From: Bacillota bacterium
GTDB lineage: Bacteria; Bacillota; Clostridia; Christensenellales; SZUA-584
Reading direction: 5' to 3'
Assembly (NCBI GenBank): GCA_023441905.1
Contig: JAEZNC010000143.1
Location: 1-22,617 of the forward strand
Length of the DNA: 22,617 nt
Each line of letters starts with the position of its first letter. Positions within the stretch are counted from its first letter, which is position 1. The position numbers and the translations under genes are program-made. The notes under the pieces were generated by a model, which was not told the DNA's origin, did no database searches, and was given only the letters and a program-made list of their open reading frames with translations. Below, one piece after another: positions 8,859 through 15,813 of this stretch.

Positions 8859-9956
8859 TCAGTCGGCGTTTGCAATCGCTTTTTCAACGGCGGCAATATA
8901 ATCCTGAACGGAAATTGTCACGCTGGATGTCAGGTCGGCTTCAGCGGGAACGGACGGATGTTCGGCATCCTTCTGAGCCGTCTTCATGGCTTTGACTTCG
9001 TCGATGGTCTTGCCGATCATCCACTGGCCGAGAGCCGCAATCTGCTCGTACCATTCCTTGCCGACTGAGGACGCTTTCTTCATGCCATAATTATCGCCAA
9101 GCTCCACTTTTGTTTTCGGTTTGGAGGCCGCATCGGTAATCAGCGTGCCTTTCGCATCGAAGTTAACCTTCACTTGGCCGTTATCGATCATCACACCCAC
9201 GATCTTGTTGTCCTGATCCATAGTGACTGCCGCCATAATGATATCGGCCTGGGCAAGAGCGTCCGCATCAGCTGTTGCGCCCGCGGATTTTTTGATGGAC
9301 GTGACATTGCCGATGCCCGTTTTGGTTGCGCCCGAAACCGTCGCGCCAAAGTCTTTCGCGTTGGCAACGGCCTTCTGAACGGCAGCCAGATAGCTGGACA
9401 CATGGATGGTGACGCTGGAAGTCAGGTCGGCTTCTGCCGGTGTGCCTTCGTTGCTCATCTTCATACCCATCACGTCGTCGATCGTTTTTCCGACCATCCA
9501 GTCTTCGAGGGCTGCAATCTGCTCGTACCACTCTTTACCGATGCCGGATGCCTTGGCCATGCCGTAAGCATTGCCGAGCTCCACTTTCGTTTTGATTTCG
9601 GCAGTGGTATCCGTTTTCAGCTGTCCCTGCGCATCAAAGTTCACCATCGGCTGAACCATATCGATTTTGACATTGATGATTTTTCCGTCTTTGTCAAGCG
9701 TCACGGCTGCCATAACGGTGTCAATTTCAGCAAGCGCTTCCGCGTCGGCGGAGACGCTGGCCGACTTCGCAAGGGAAATGTCGCTGCCAAGACCCGTCAG
9801 CACCGCACCGGTTGCTGCTGCTGGTTCACTCACAGTGGCAGAGGGCGACTCCGTAGCCGAAGCTGCCGGCGACTCTGTTGCATTGTTATTGCCGCAGCCG
9901 GCAAAAGCAGACACAATCATCGCCAATACCAAACCCAATAATAAAACCTTCTTCAT
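8859..9956 (-). CDS. Two-repeat lipoprotein, putative FMN-binding (flavinylated) electron carrier, PplA-like role
   Basis: A 365-residue lipoprotein: signal peptide with F-A-G-C (Cys21), a Ser/Thr/Glu/Pro/Ala linker (25-50), then two homologous repeats at about 52-200 and 213-364. Each repeat runs from T-G-(L/I)-G through M-A-A-V-T, V-N-F-D-A, G-K-E-W-Y-E-Q-I-A-A-L and G-K-T-I-D to A-D-L-T-S-S-V-T (177-183 and 341-347). D-L-T-S-S-V-T fits the ApbE target pattern D-x-x-S/T-G/S-A/V-T, so T183 and T347 are candidate FMN attachment sites. The start ATG has GAGGAGG 7 nt upstream. Its neighbour is ApbE, and the divergent genes make and reduce a quinone, as in the Listeria EET locus where PplA is the two-FMN lipoprotein. 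The repeat text differs from textbook FMN_bind domains, so the assignment rests on motif plus context. It probably carries electrons at the cell surface. Confidence 0.75.
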   Translation of the reverse strand: MKKVLLLGLVLAMIVSAFAGCGNNNATESPAASATESPSATVSEPAAATGAVLTGLGSDISLAKSASVSADAEALAEIDTVMAAVTLDKDGKIINVKIDMVQPMVNFDAQGQLKTDTTAEIKTKVELGNAYGMAKASGIGKEWYEQIAALEDWMVGKTIDDVMGMKMSNEGTPAEADLTSSVTIHVSSYLAAVQKAVANAKDFGATVSGATKTGIGNVTSIKKSAGATADADALAQADIIMAAVTMDQDNKIVGVMIDNGQVKVNFDAKGTLITDAASKPKTKVELGDNYGMKKASSVGKEWYEQIAALGQWMIGKTIDEVKAMKTAQKDAEHPSVPAEADLTSSVTISVQDYIAAVEKAIANAD

Positions 9957-10098
9957 TAATAGTCCTCCTCTTTATCACTTATCAATTATCATGACCAATC
10001 CTGATTTTTTCTTTCACTGGCCAGCAGGATAATCTCATAAATGTTTAATTACGGCTCTGTTTTATTTCCAAAAAAACATAAACATTACCAAAAAACTG

Positions 10099-10112
10099 TG
10101 TTAAGTTTAACA
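10099..10112. promoter_or_regulatory. Palindrome TGTTAA-GT-TTAACA, candidate operator in the divergent EET promoter region
   Basis: This perfect 6-bp inverted repeat lies between the divergent lipoprotein and menA genes. Another TGTTAA follows 6 nt later, and TTAACG and TTAACA occur near 10175 and 10208. The half-sites match those of the NADH-sensing repressor Rex (TTGTTAA-N4-TTAACAA in clostridia), but the spacer here is 2 rather than 4. Confidence 0.35.
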
Positions 10113-10188
10113 TAGGGCTGTTAAAATGAGAAGTGGTATTAATAACCATTATGATTTGTGTTTCAACGGTAATATTAACGTTTAGTTA

Positions 10189-10194
10189 TATAAT
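10189..10194 (+). promoter_or_regulatory. Candidate -10 box (TATAAT) for the menA-ndh2-dmkB operon
   Basis: A consensus TATAAT sits 50 nt before the menA start in an AT-rich stretch. No good -35 hexamer is found at 16-18 bp upstream, so the element is only suggestive. Confidence 0.4.
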
Positions 10195-10243
10195 AGTTTG
10201 TAATAATTAACATTAGAATTAAAAAACAAAGTTTGATAAGATT

Positions 10244-11200
10244 ATGAAAATTATGCATGAAAACGTATCCACGAAAAAATTGGCGAAGGGCTTCTGGCAG
10301 GTGGCCGATCCGAAAATTTGGGTGGCGTCCACTATACCGATGCTTTCGGGTGCTGCCATTGCCTGGTCGTTTGGTTCCGGGGCAAAACCGTTGAGTGTGT
10401 TGTGGTTTTTGTTAGCCGTCATCGGCGTTTATCTTGTGGAAATCGCAAAAAACGCGCTCAATGAGGTGATCGACTTCCAGTCGGGTGTGGATCCCGGCGT
10501 TGATGAGCAGCACAGAACCCCGTTTTCCGGCGGAAAAAAATCGATCGTGCAGGGAAATCTTGATCTGACACAATGCCTGACGATCGCGGTGATCTGCTTT
10601 GCCGCCGCTGCATTTCTGGGCGGTGTCCTCGTTCTGTTTGCAGAGCCGCGTGTGTTATGGCCCGGTCTCGTCGGTTTTATTTTGGCGATGCTTTACAGTA
10701 TGCCGCCGTTTAAGCTCTGTTACAGGGGTTTTGGTGAAATTGCGGTGGGGGTGGCCTTTGGTCCCGCCATTGTTATGGGCGTTTACGTGCTGATTAAGGG
10801 CCGGTTCGATTGGCTGCCGCTGCTGGTATCTGTGCCCATTGCGTTTATGATTACAAATGTGCTGTGGATCAATCAATATCCCGATTATGAAGTGGATAAA
10901 GCGCATAATAAAAGAAATGGAGTCGTGCGTCTGGGCAAAGAAAAAGCTGTTGCCGTGTATGCGGTGCTTTTTGCACTCAGTTACCTGTCGGTCATCGGTA
11001 TTGCGTTGTATGCGGGAAACGTGATATGGCTGCTGCCGCTTCTGACGGTTCCTATGGCTCTCAAAGCCGTGAAAAACTGCCGAAAAAACTATGATCAGAT
11101 CGACAAATTGGTCGCGTCGAATGCGGCCACGGTGCAAGTCTATCAGCTGTTTGGTTTGTCATTTGTAGTCAGTGCCGTTTTGGACGGCTTAGTCATTTAA
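10244..11200 (+). CDS. menA: UbiA-family prenyltransferase, MenA/DmkA type (dihydroxynaphthoate polyprenyltransferase)
   Basis: A polytopic membrane protein of 318 residues, the usual MenA length, with about eight or nine hydrophobic segments. It transfers a polyprenyl chain to 1,4-dihydroxy-2-naphthoate to give demethylmenaquinone. Both Asp-rich motifs are visible: N73-E-V-I-D77 with G-V-D-P at 81-84, and N210-Q-Y-P-D214-x3-D218. Between them lies the MenA-like Y-S-M-P-P-F-K at 151-157. The ATG at 10244 has no strong ribosome binding site; a second ATG at 10253 is possible. The stop is 16 nt before ndh2, so the two are one operon. A separate MenA next to NDH-2, a polyprenyl synthase and ApbE is the arrangement of Listeria DmkA, which makes a quinone pool dedicated to EET. 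That the product serves EET rather than general respiration is inference. Confidence 0.88.
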   Translation: MKIMHENVSTKKLAKGFWQVADPKIWVASTIPMLSGAAIAWSFGSGAKPLSVLWFLLAVIGVYLVEIAKNALNEVIDFQSGVDPGVDEQHRTPFSGGKKSIVQGNLDLTQCLTIAVICFAAAAFLGGVLVLFAEPRVLWPGLVGFILAMLYSMPPFKLCYRGFGEIAVGVAFGPAIVMGVYVLIKGRFDWLPLLVSVPIAFMITNVLWINQYPDYEVDKAHNKRNGVVRLGKEKAVAVYAVLFALSYLSVIGIALYAGNVIWLLPLLTVPMALKAVKNCRKNYDQIDKLVASNAATVQVYQLFGLSFVVSAVLDGLVI

Positions 11201-11216
11201 TTCATGGGAGGAAAAG

Positions 11217-13124
11217 ATGTCGAAAAAAATTGTGATTGTGGGCGCCGGATATGCGGGTATCGAAGCCGCTATCAAGCTCAACAAGAAAGGAAGACGGGAC
11301 GATCTTGATATTACGATCATTGACCGCAACCCTTATCATACGCTGTTAACGGAAATTCACGAGGTCGCGGGTAACAGGGTCGGTGAAGACGCGGTAAAAA
11401 TACCGCTCAAAGAGATATTCAGGACCACAAATGTGAATCTTGTGATCGACAATATCGACCAGTATGATTTTGAATCCCGAAAAGTTAAGTCTAAGTCGAA
11501 TGAATATCCGTATGATTACCTGATCATGTCTGTCGGGTCGACGCCGAATTATTTCGGCATACCGGGGCTTGAGGAACACGGCTTCCCGCTTTGGTCGGTT
11601 GACGATGCGGTCAGGATCAGGGAGCATATAGAACGCTGCTTCTATGAGGCGGAAACCGAGAAGGACGCGGAGCGCCGTAAACGGCTGCTGACATTTGTGG
11701 TGGGCGGCGCCGGATTCACGGGCGTAGAAATGATCGGTGAGCTGGGGCAGTGGGTGAAAAAACTGTGCAGAGTTCACCATATTGACCGCAAAGAAATTCG
11801 CCTGATTATTGTGGATATGCTGGATTGCATACTCAGCAATCTCTGTGACAAAAACAGCAAAAGAGCCCACGACTATATGCACGGAAAGCTCGGTATCGAG
11901 ATCATTCTAAGCACCGCGATCAAGCAGGTGACACCCGAATTTGTGGATATCGGGGAGAGAAAGATCGAAACCAACACGCTCATTTGGGCCGCCGGAGTGC
12001 GCTCGTCGCTCGATGTCGAGAATATGGAGCTCGATAAAGGCCCGGGCCGCCGCCTGACCGTTGATGAATTCTGCCGGACCAAGCATAAGAATGTGTACGC
12101 GGTGGGCGATGTGTGTGCGCTGCTCGATGAAAAAGGCAAGGCATTCCCGGCTATGGTGGAAACCGCGCTGCAGACGGGCGAGGGCGCGGCGATGAATATT
12201 CTAAACGAGATCAGAGGCAAGCAGCCTGAAGCCGTCAAGGTTAAGCTGCACGGTGTGATGGTCAGCATCGGCAATTATTTTGCGGTGGCCGATTTGATGG
12301 GCGTGAAGCCAAGCCGTTGGATTTCGCTGATCATGAAGTATTTCGTGAACATGCACTACCTTTATGGTATCATGGGGTTAAAGGGCATATGGGATTATCT
12401 GCGCGACGAAATTCTTCACAGAAGGCAGTACAAACGTTTCCTGCAGCGCAATTATACGAGAACGGTTCAGGCGTGGTGGCTCGTGCCTTTAAGGCTGTTC
12501 CTTGGCTGGACATGGTTCTATGAAGGCATTAAGAAGGTTCAGGAAGGCTGGTTCACCAAGCCGATGCTCGCAAACTTCCTAGGCTATGCCTCGGGTGCGG
12601 ACGCGGCGTCAACCGCGACAGGTGCCGAAGCCATTTCGGGTGCTTCTCAGGTGGCCGGCGGTGCTCCGGCGGTTGTTGAGAAGCTTCTCAATATCGACCT
12701 TGGGTTCTTAGGGTTCTTCCTTGAAAGAGCGGGGGAAGGGCAGCCGCTTGTGTTCCGTGTCCACTTCTTCCTTGTGGACTGGATTTTGAACGGATGGGTG
12801 CTCGCGACGCCCGGCTGGTCGATGTTCTTTCAGGTGCTGATTGTGGTACTTGAGATTCTTGTCGGTCTTGCCATATTCTCGGGCACGTTTACGTTCCTCT
12901 CATCCGTGGTGTCTCTCGGCCTGATTGCGATGTTCATTACGTCTACAGGCATGTACGATTCCACTTGGTGGATGCTGTTTGCTGGTATCGCGATGGCAGC
13001 GGGCGCGGGACGTGCGTTTGGGCTCGATCACTGGGTGCTGCCGTACCTTGGAAAGGTTTGGGACGGCACAAAGAAGAACGGCCGTTTAACGCTTTCATGG
13101 GGCAAAAACAAAAAGCAGAAATAA
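11217..13124 (+). CDS. ndh2: Type II NADH dehydrogenase with C-terminal membrane domain (Ndh2-like)
   Basis: NDH-2 oxidises NADH and reduces quinone without pumping ions. The start ATG follows GGGAGGAAAAG. The first ~400 residues hold the two dinucleotide folds: G-A-G-Y-A-G (9-14) for FAD and G-G-A-G-F-T-G (163-169) for NADH. These are followed by V-G-D at 296-298 with the A-M-V-E-T-A-L-Q segment after it. Plain NDH-2 is about 400-450 residues; this protein has 635. The extra part has a membrane segment at about 420-437, an Ala/Gly/Ser-rich loop (456-486), and three further hydrophobic segments (about 535-555, 560-578, 584-602), resembling DoxX-type membrane domains. Listeria Ndh2 of the EET pathway also has an extra C-terminal membrane part. 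It sits between the quinone-tail genes, so it is the probable electron input of the pathway. Confidence 0.93.
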   Translation: MSKKIVIVGAGYAGIEAAIKLNKKGRRDDLDITIIDRNPYHTLLTEIHEVAGNRVGEDAVKIPLKEIFRTTNVNLVIDNIDQYDFESRKVKSKSNEYPYDYLIMSVGSTPNYFGIPGLEEHGFPLWSVDDAVRIREHIERCFYEAETEKDAERRKRLLTFVVGGAGFTGVEMIGELGQWVKKLCRVHHIDRKEIRLIIVDMLDCILSNLCDKNSKRAHDYMHGKLGIEIILSTAIKQVTPEFVDIGERKIETNTLIWAAGVRSSLDVENMELDKGPGRRLTVDEFCRTKHKNVYAVGDVCALLDEKGKAFPAMVETALQTGEGAAMNILNEIRGKQPEAVKVKLHGVMVSIGNYFAVADLMGVKPSRWISLIMKYFVNMHYLYGIMGLKGIWDYLRDEILHRRQYKRFLQRNYTRTVQAWWLVPLRLFLGWTWFYEGIKKVQEGWFTKPMLANFLGYASGADAASTATGAEAISGASQVAGGAPAVVEKLLNIDLGFLGFFLERAGEGQPLVFRVHFFLVDWILNGWVLATPGWSMFFQVLIVVLEILVGLAIFSGTFTFLSSVVSLGLIAMFITSTGMYDSTWWMLFAGIAMAAGAGRAFGLDHWVLPYLGKVWDGTKKNGRLTLSWGKNKKQK

Positions 13125-13139
13125 GGGGTAAATAATTAA

Positions 13140-14114
13140 GTGTGGGAAAAGCTGCCTGCTTTAAAAACAGAGCTCGATCTGTTTGAAGCGCTGCTTAACG
13201 AGCAATTTGGTTCAAAAAAGAATATTCATTCGTTTATCGACAGGCTGTCACTCGATATCATACAAAGCGGCGGAAAAAGGCTGCGGCCTGCCATGACGAT
13301 CGCCGCCGCAAAGCTGGGGGAGTATCGGCGAGACAGAGTTTTCAGCACGGCACTGAGCGTTGAAATGCTGCACACGGCCACGCTGATCCACGACGATATC
13401 ATCGATAACTCGCTGATCAGAAGAAACATGCCAACCCTGTTTGCCACGCAGGGTGTCAGCACGGCCGTGTTTGCGGGCGACTATATCTTTGTGAAGTCGA
13501 TGCAGGCGCTGGCAGCGGCGGATCTGCCCATGCGGTACTTGAAGGAGCTTTCTCAGGCAATTGAGGCGGTTTGCGTGGGTGAGGTGGAGCAGTTTCGCGG
13601 ACGCGGCAGATTGCCTGGGTTTAAAACGTACCTTGCGAGAATCAGCCGCAAGACGGCGGTGCTGTTTGCGGCCTGCTGTGCGGTCGGCAGCCATATCGGC
13701 GGCCTGCCGGAGGAGTCTGTAAAGCGCGCGGCGCGTTTCGGAGCGTACTATGGCATCGCGTTTCAGATTAAGGATGATCTGCTCGATTTAACCGAGCATC
13801 CGAGCCGCATCGGCAAGCCGGTCGGCAACGATTTAAAGGAGGGCGTGGCCACGCTGCCGATTCTTATGGCGGCTTCGAGGGACGATGGCCTCCGGGCAGA
13901 GATTGAAAGCTTTTTAGTCGGATTAAAAAAGAAAAAACCCTCGCAGAGAGATATCAGGCGGATCATCAGATTGGTCACCGAAGCCGAAGGCATACAGCAA
14001 TCGCAGGCGATACTGGACCGGTATATCGCTAAAGCGCAAATGCAGCTCGACAAGCTCCCCGAATCGGAGGGCAAGCAGATGCTGCAAGGTATACTGGAAA
14101 TGACATTTCAATAA
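13140..14114 (+). CDS. dmkB: Long-chain polyprenyl (hepta/octaprenyl-type) diphosphate synthase, DmkB-like
   Basis: A 324-residue trans-polyprenyl synthase that extends allylic diphosphates with isopentenyl diphosphate to make the quinone side chain. It shows G-G-K-R-L-R-P (44-50), the first Asp-rich motif D-D-I-I-D (85-89) in H-D-D-I-I-D-N, and the second, D-D-L-L-D (212-216), in Q-I-K-D-D-L-L-D, all intact. The start is GTG at 13140, with AAGGGG about 11 nt upstream overlapping the ndh2 stop. No ATG lies near, and the conserved region begins soon after. It is the third gene of the menA-ndh2-dmkB unit, 15 nt after ndh2, and is followed by a terminator. Chain length cannot be read reliably from sequence. 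Its position suggests the tail is delivered to the neighbouring MenA/DmkA. Confidence 0.9.
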   Translation: MWEKLPALKTELDLFEALLNEQFGSKKNIHSFIDRLSLDIIQSGGKRLRPAMTIAAAKLGEYRRDRVFSTALSVEMLHTATLIHDDIIDNSLIRRNMPTLFATQGVSTAVFAGDYIFVKSMQALAAADLPMRYLKELSQAIEAVCVGEVEQFRGRGRLPGFKTYLARISRKTAVLFAACCAVGSHIGGLPEESVKRAARFGAYYGIAFQIKDDLLDLTEHPSRIGKPVGNDLKEGVATLPILMAASRDDGLRAEIESFLVGLKKKKPSQRDIRRIIRLVTEAEGIQQSQAILDRYIAKAQMQLDKLPESEGKQMLQGILEMTFQ

Positions 14115-14144
14115 CTGAGAATCATTTAGCGCTTCGAGCTGGCG

Positions 14145-14176
14145 GAACAAACCGGCGGCCGGGGCGTTTTTTGTTC
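14145..14176 (+). terminator. Terminator of the menA-ndh2-dmkB operon
   Basis: GAACAAA and TTTGTTC pair as outer arms around an inner CCGG-CGG-CCGG hairpin, with a run of six T in the 3' arm, 30 nt after the dmkB stop. Confidence 0.7.
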
Positions 14177-14480
14177 TCTTGAATTTGCATTATCATCATC
14201 GGATAAAGCATTCTTATAGGAGAAGGCGGCGCAGAGCGCCGGATGAGGTGTTATATTTACTCACAGAAAAAACAGTTTACGCATCAGCCGCATATCGGCA
14301 GCAGTTTCCTCTCAAGAAAACAATGAATAAACGAGTAGTGATGGATGAATGAGCGGATTTCGTGCTATGCAAGGAGTGAAACCGAAGGAATAGCGCTCTA
14401 TTTAGAAATTCCTGTGATACCGCAGAGCACGGAAGCGGCCGTCAAGAAAGCGTTACGAATTAATCAGCACTTGAAGCCAA
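14177..14480. other. Intergenic stretch with no supported gene
   Basis: This lies between the convergent dmkB and xdhC genes. A small GC hairpin (GGCGGCGCAGAGCGCC, near 14226-14241) is visible. Rightward open frames here lack ribosome binding sites and recognisable domains, and the longest runs into the antisense of xdhC. I see no clear terminator for the xdh genes and no RNA gene. Confidence 0.4.
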
Positions 14481-14981
14481 TCAAATCGCATCTACAGCCC
14501 CGGCTCGGCTTGTCTGCATGTCGGCTGCCGCTCGGCGCACCGCCGCGGCGATTTCCTGATAGCTCGTGCAGCGGCACAGGTTGGACTGCAGCCATGTTTC
14601 GATCGTATAATCATCCGGATTCGGGTGATGCAGCAGCAGCGAATGGCACACCATGATAAACCCCGGTGTGCAGAAGCCGCACTGATAGGCTGACAGCTCG
14701 GCAAACGCTTTTTGTATCGGCGTATCGGTGAGCCCTTCGATGGTGGTGATGCTGTGATCCACAGCTTCTACAGCCAGCATCAGGCACGATTTCACCGGCC
14801 AGCCGTCCACAAGCACGGTGCACGCGCCGCAGTCGCCGTTTTCGCAGCCTATTTTTGTGCCGGTGAGCCCAAACTGATTACGCAGCACATACACAAGCGT
14901 ATCGGCCGGGCGCACGGCCGCATTGTAAACACGGTTATTGACATTCAGAGAGATCAAGCTTTTACCGGACAGCTTAAGCAT
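14481..14981 (-). CDS. xdhC: Molybdenum hydroxylase [2Fe-2S] subunit (XdhC-type)
   Basis: A 166-residue iron-sulfur subunit that relays electrons from the molybdenum centre to FAD. The N-terminal plant-ferredoxin-type cluster is bound by Cys46, 51, 54 and 66 (G-C-E-N-G-D-C-G-A-C and K-S-C). The second, helical cluster is bound by Cys101, 104 (Q-C-G-F-C-T-P-G-F-I-M) and Cys136, 138 (N-L-C-R-C-T). All eight ligands are present. The start ATG at 14981 has GAGGA 8 nt upstream; longer in-frame starts would run far into the FAD subunit gene. It overlaps that gene by 8 nt, so translation is probably coupled. Length and gene order (Mo, FAD, FeS subunits) match the separate-subunit XdhABC type. The family is certain; the substrate is not. 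Confidence 0.93.
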   Translation of the reverse strand: MLKLSGKSLISLNVNNRVYNAAVRPADTLVYVLRNQFGLTGTKIGCENGDCGACTVLVDGWPVKSCLMLAVEAVDHSITTIEGLTDTPIQKAFAELSAYQCGFCTPGFIMVCHSLLLHHPNPDDYTIETWLQSNLCRCTSYQEIAAAVRRAAADMQTSRAGAVDAI

Positions 14982-15813
14982 TTTTGTATCCTCGGTTTTT
15001 TCTGATATCGAGGATGATATTCTCCGCAGTCTTTTTAAAAGCGAACAGACGGTAAGCCGCAGAGCCTTCGAGATCATCGAGCACGGGCGCGGGTATCCGA
15101 CCTGCAAGCTGCTCGGTGATGTCGGCTGCGGAGAATAAAACCTCCGTTTTTATATCCGGAAAGCGGAACGGATAGGCGCACAAACCGCTCGCCGCCAGTG
15201 CAAGCGCATCGTCCTTCAGCAGCGCGCAAACAGTCACGAGCGGATATCCGATTTTTTCAGTCTTGCTTTTCTTTATATGATAGCACGGCAGCGCGGCAGA
15301 TTTTTCATTAACGGTGACACGGACGATCAGCTCGCCGTTTTGCAGCCGCCTGCCGTTTGAGAGAGCCTGTGCCACCGGTAAAGTCTTCATCCCGCCGGCA
15401 TAAGCGATTTCGATTTGTGCATCCGCTAGCAGCAGCGGCAGCAGCGTTTCGCGGTAGATAATAGTTCCGGCGAGATTGCCGCCCAGCGTGAGACGGGTGC
15501 GTATTGTATGGTCCGCAATGCGGCCTGCGGCCAGGCTGAGAAGCGGAATATCAGCCTCTGTAATTGCATTGAGTGTGACTGCCGATCCGAAAATGAGCTT
15601 CGTCCCGTCTGTGCTGATGCCGCGGCATTCGGGAATCTTTTTGATATCGATCACGGCATCCGGCTTCAAGTTGAACACGCGGCTCATGCTGATGATCTCG
15701 GTGCCTCCGCCATAGTAAAAAGGATGCAGACCATCTTTGCTCACCGCATCGTAAAGCTGCACGGCCTCCTGCAGTGTGTCCGGCAGGTAATAATCAAAAT
15801 CATATGCCAGCAT
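14974..15813 (-). CDS. xdhB: Molybdenum hydroxylase FAD-binding subunit (XdhB-type)
   Basis: A 279-residue FAD subunit of the xanthine dehydrogenase/CO dehydrogenase M family. It accepts electrons from the iron-sulfur subunit and passes them to NAD or another acceptor. The FAD-binding motifs are visible: Y-Y-G-G-G-T-E-I (33-40, usually A-G-G-T-D-L) and T-L-G-G-N-L-A-G (109-116, usually T-x-G-G-N). No extra cysteine-rich loop for a [4Fe-4S] cluster is seen, unlike 4-hydroxybenzoyl-CoA reductase. The ATG overlaps the xdhA stop as TGATG, and the 3' end overlaps xdhC by 8 nt, so all three genes form one translationally coupled unit. The C-terminal domain is short but in the normal range. Confidence 0.92.
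   Translation of the reverse strand: MLAYDFDYYLPDTLQEAVQLYDAVSKDGLHPFYYGGGTEIISMSRVFNLKPDAVIDIKKIPECRGISTDGTKLIFGSAVTLNAITEADIPLLSLAAGRIADHTIRTRLTLGGNLAGTIIYRETLLPLLLADAQIEIAYAGGMKTLPVAQALSNGRRLQNGELIVRVTVNEKSAALPCYHIKKSKTEKIGYPLVTVCALLKDDALALAASGLCAYPFRFPDIKTEVLFSAADITEQLAGRIPAPVLDDLEGSAAYRLFAFKKTAENIILDIRKNRGYKNA

Noticed and set aside
10099..10112. A perfect Rex operator
   Set aside because: Half-sites fit but the spacer is 2 rather than 4, so it is listed only as a candidate operator.
14345..14656. Rightward open frame of 103 codons
   Set aside because: Its second half is the antisense of the conserved cysteine region of xdhC, and the first half has no recognisable domain.
14974..15813. 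FAD subunit of a 4-hydroxybenzoyl-CoA reductase
   Set aside because: No cysteine-rich insertion for a [4Fe-4S] cluster is present; the XdhB-type assignment fits better.
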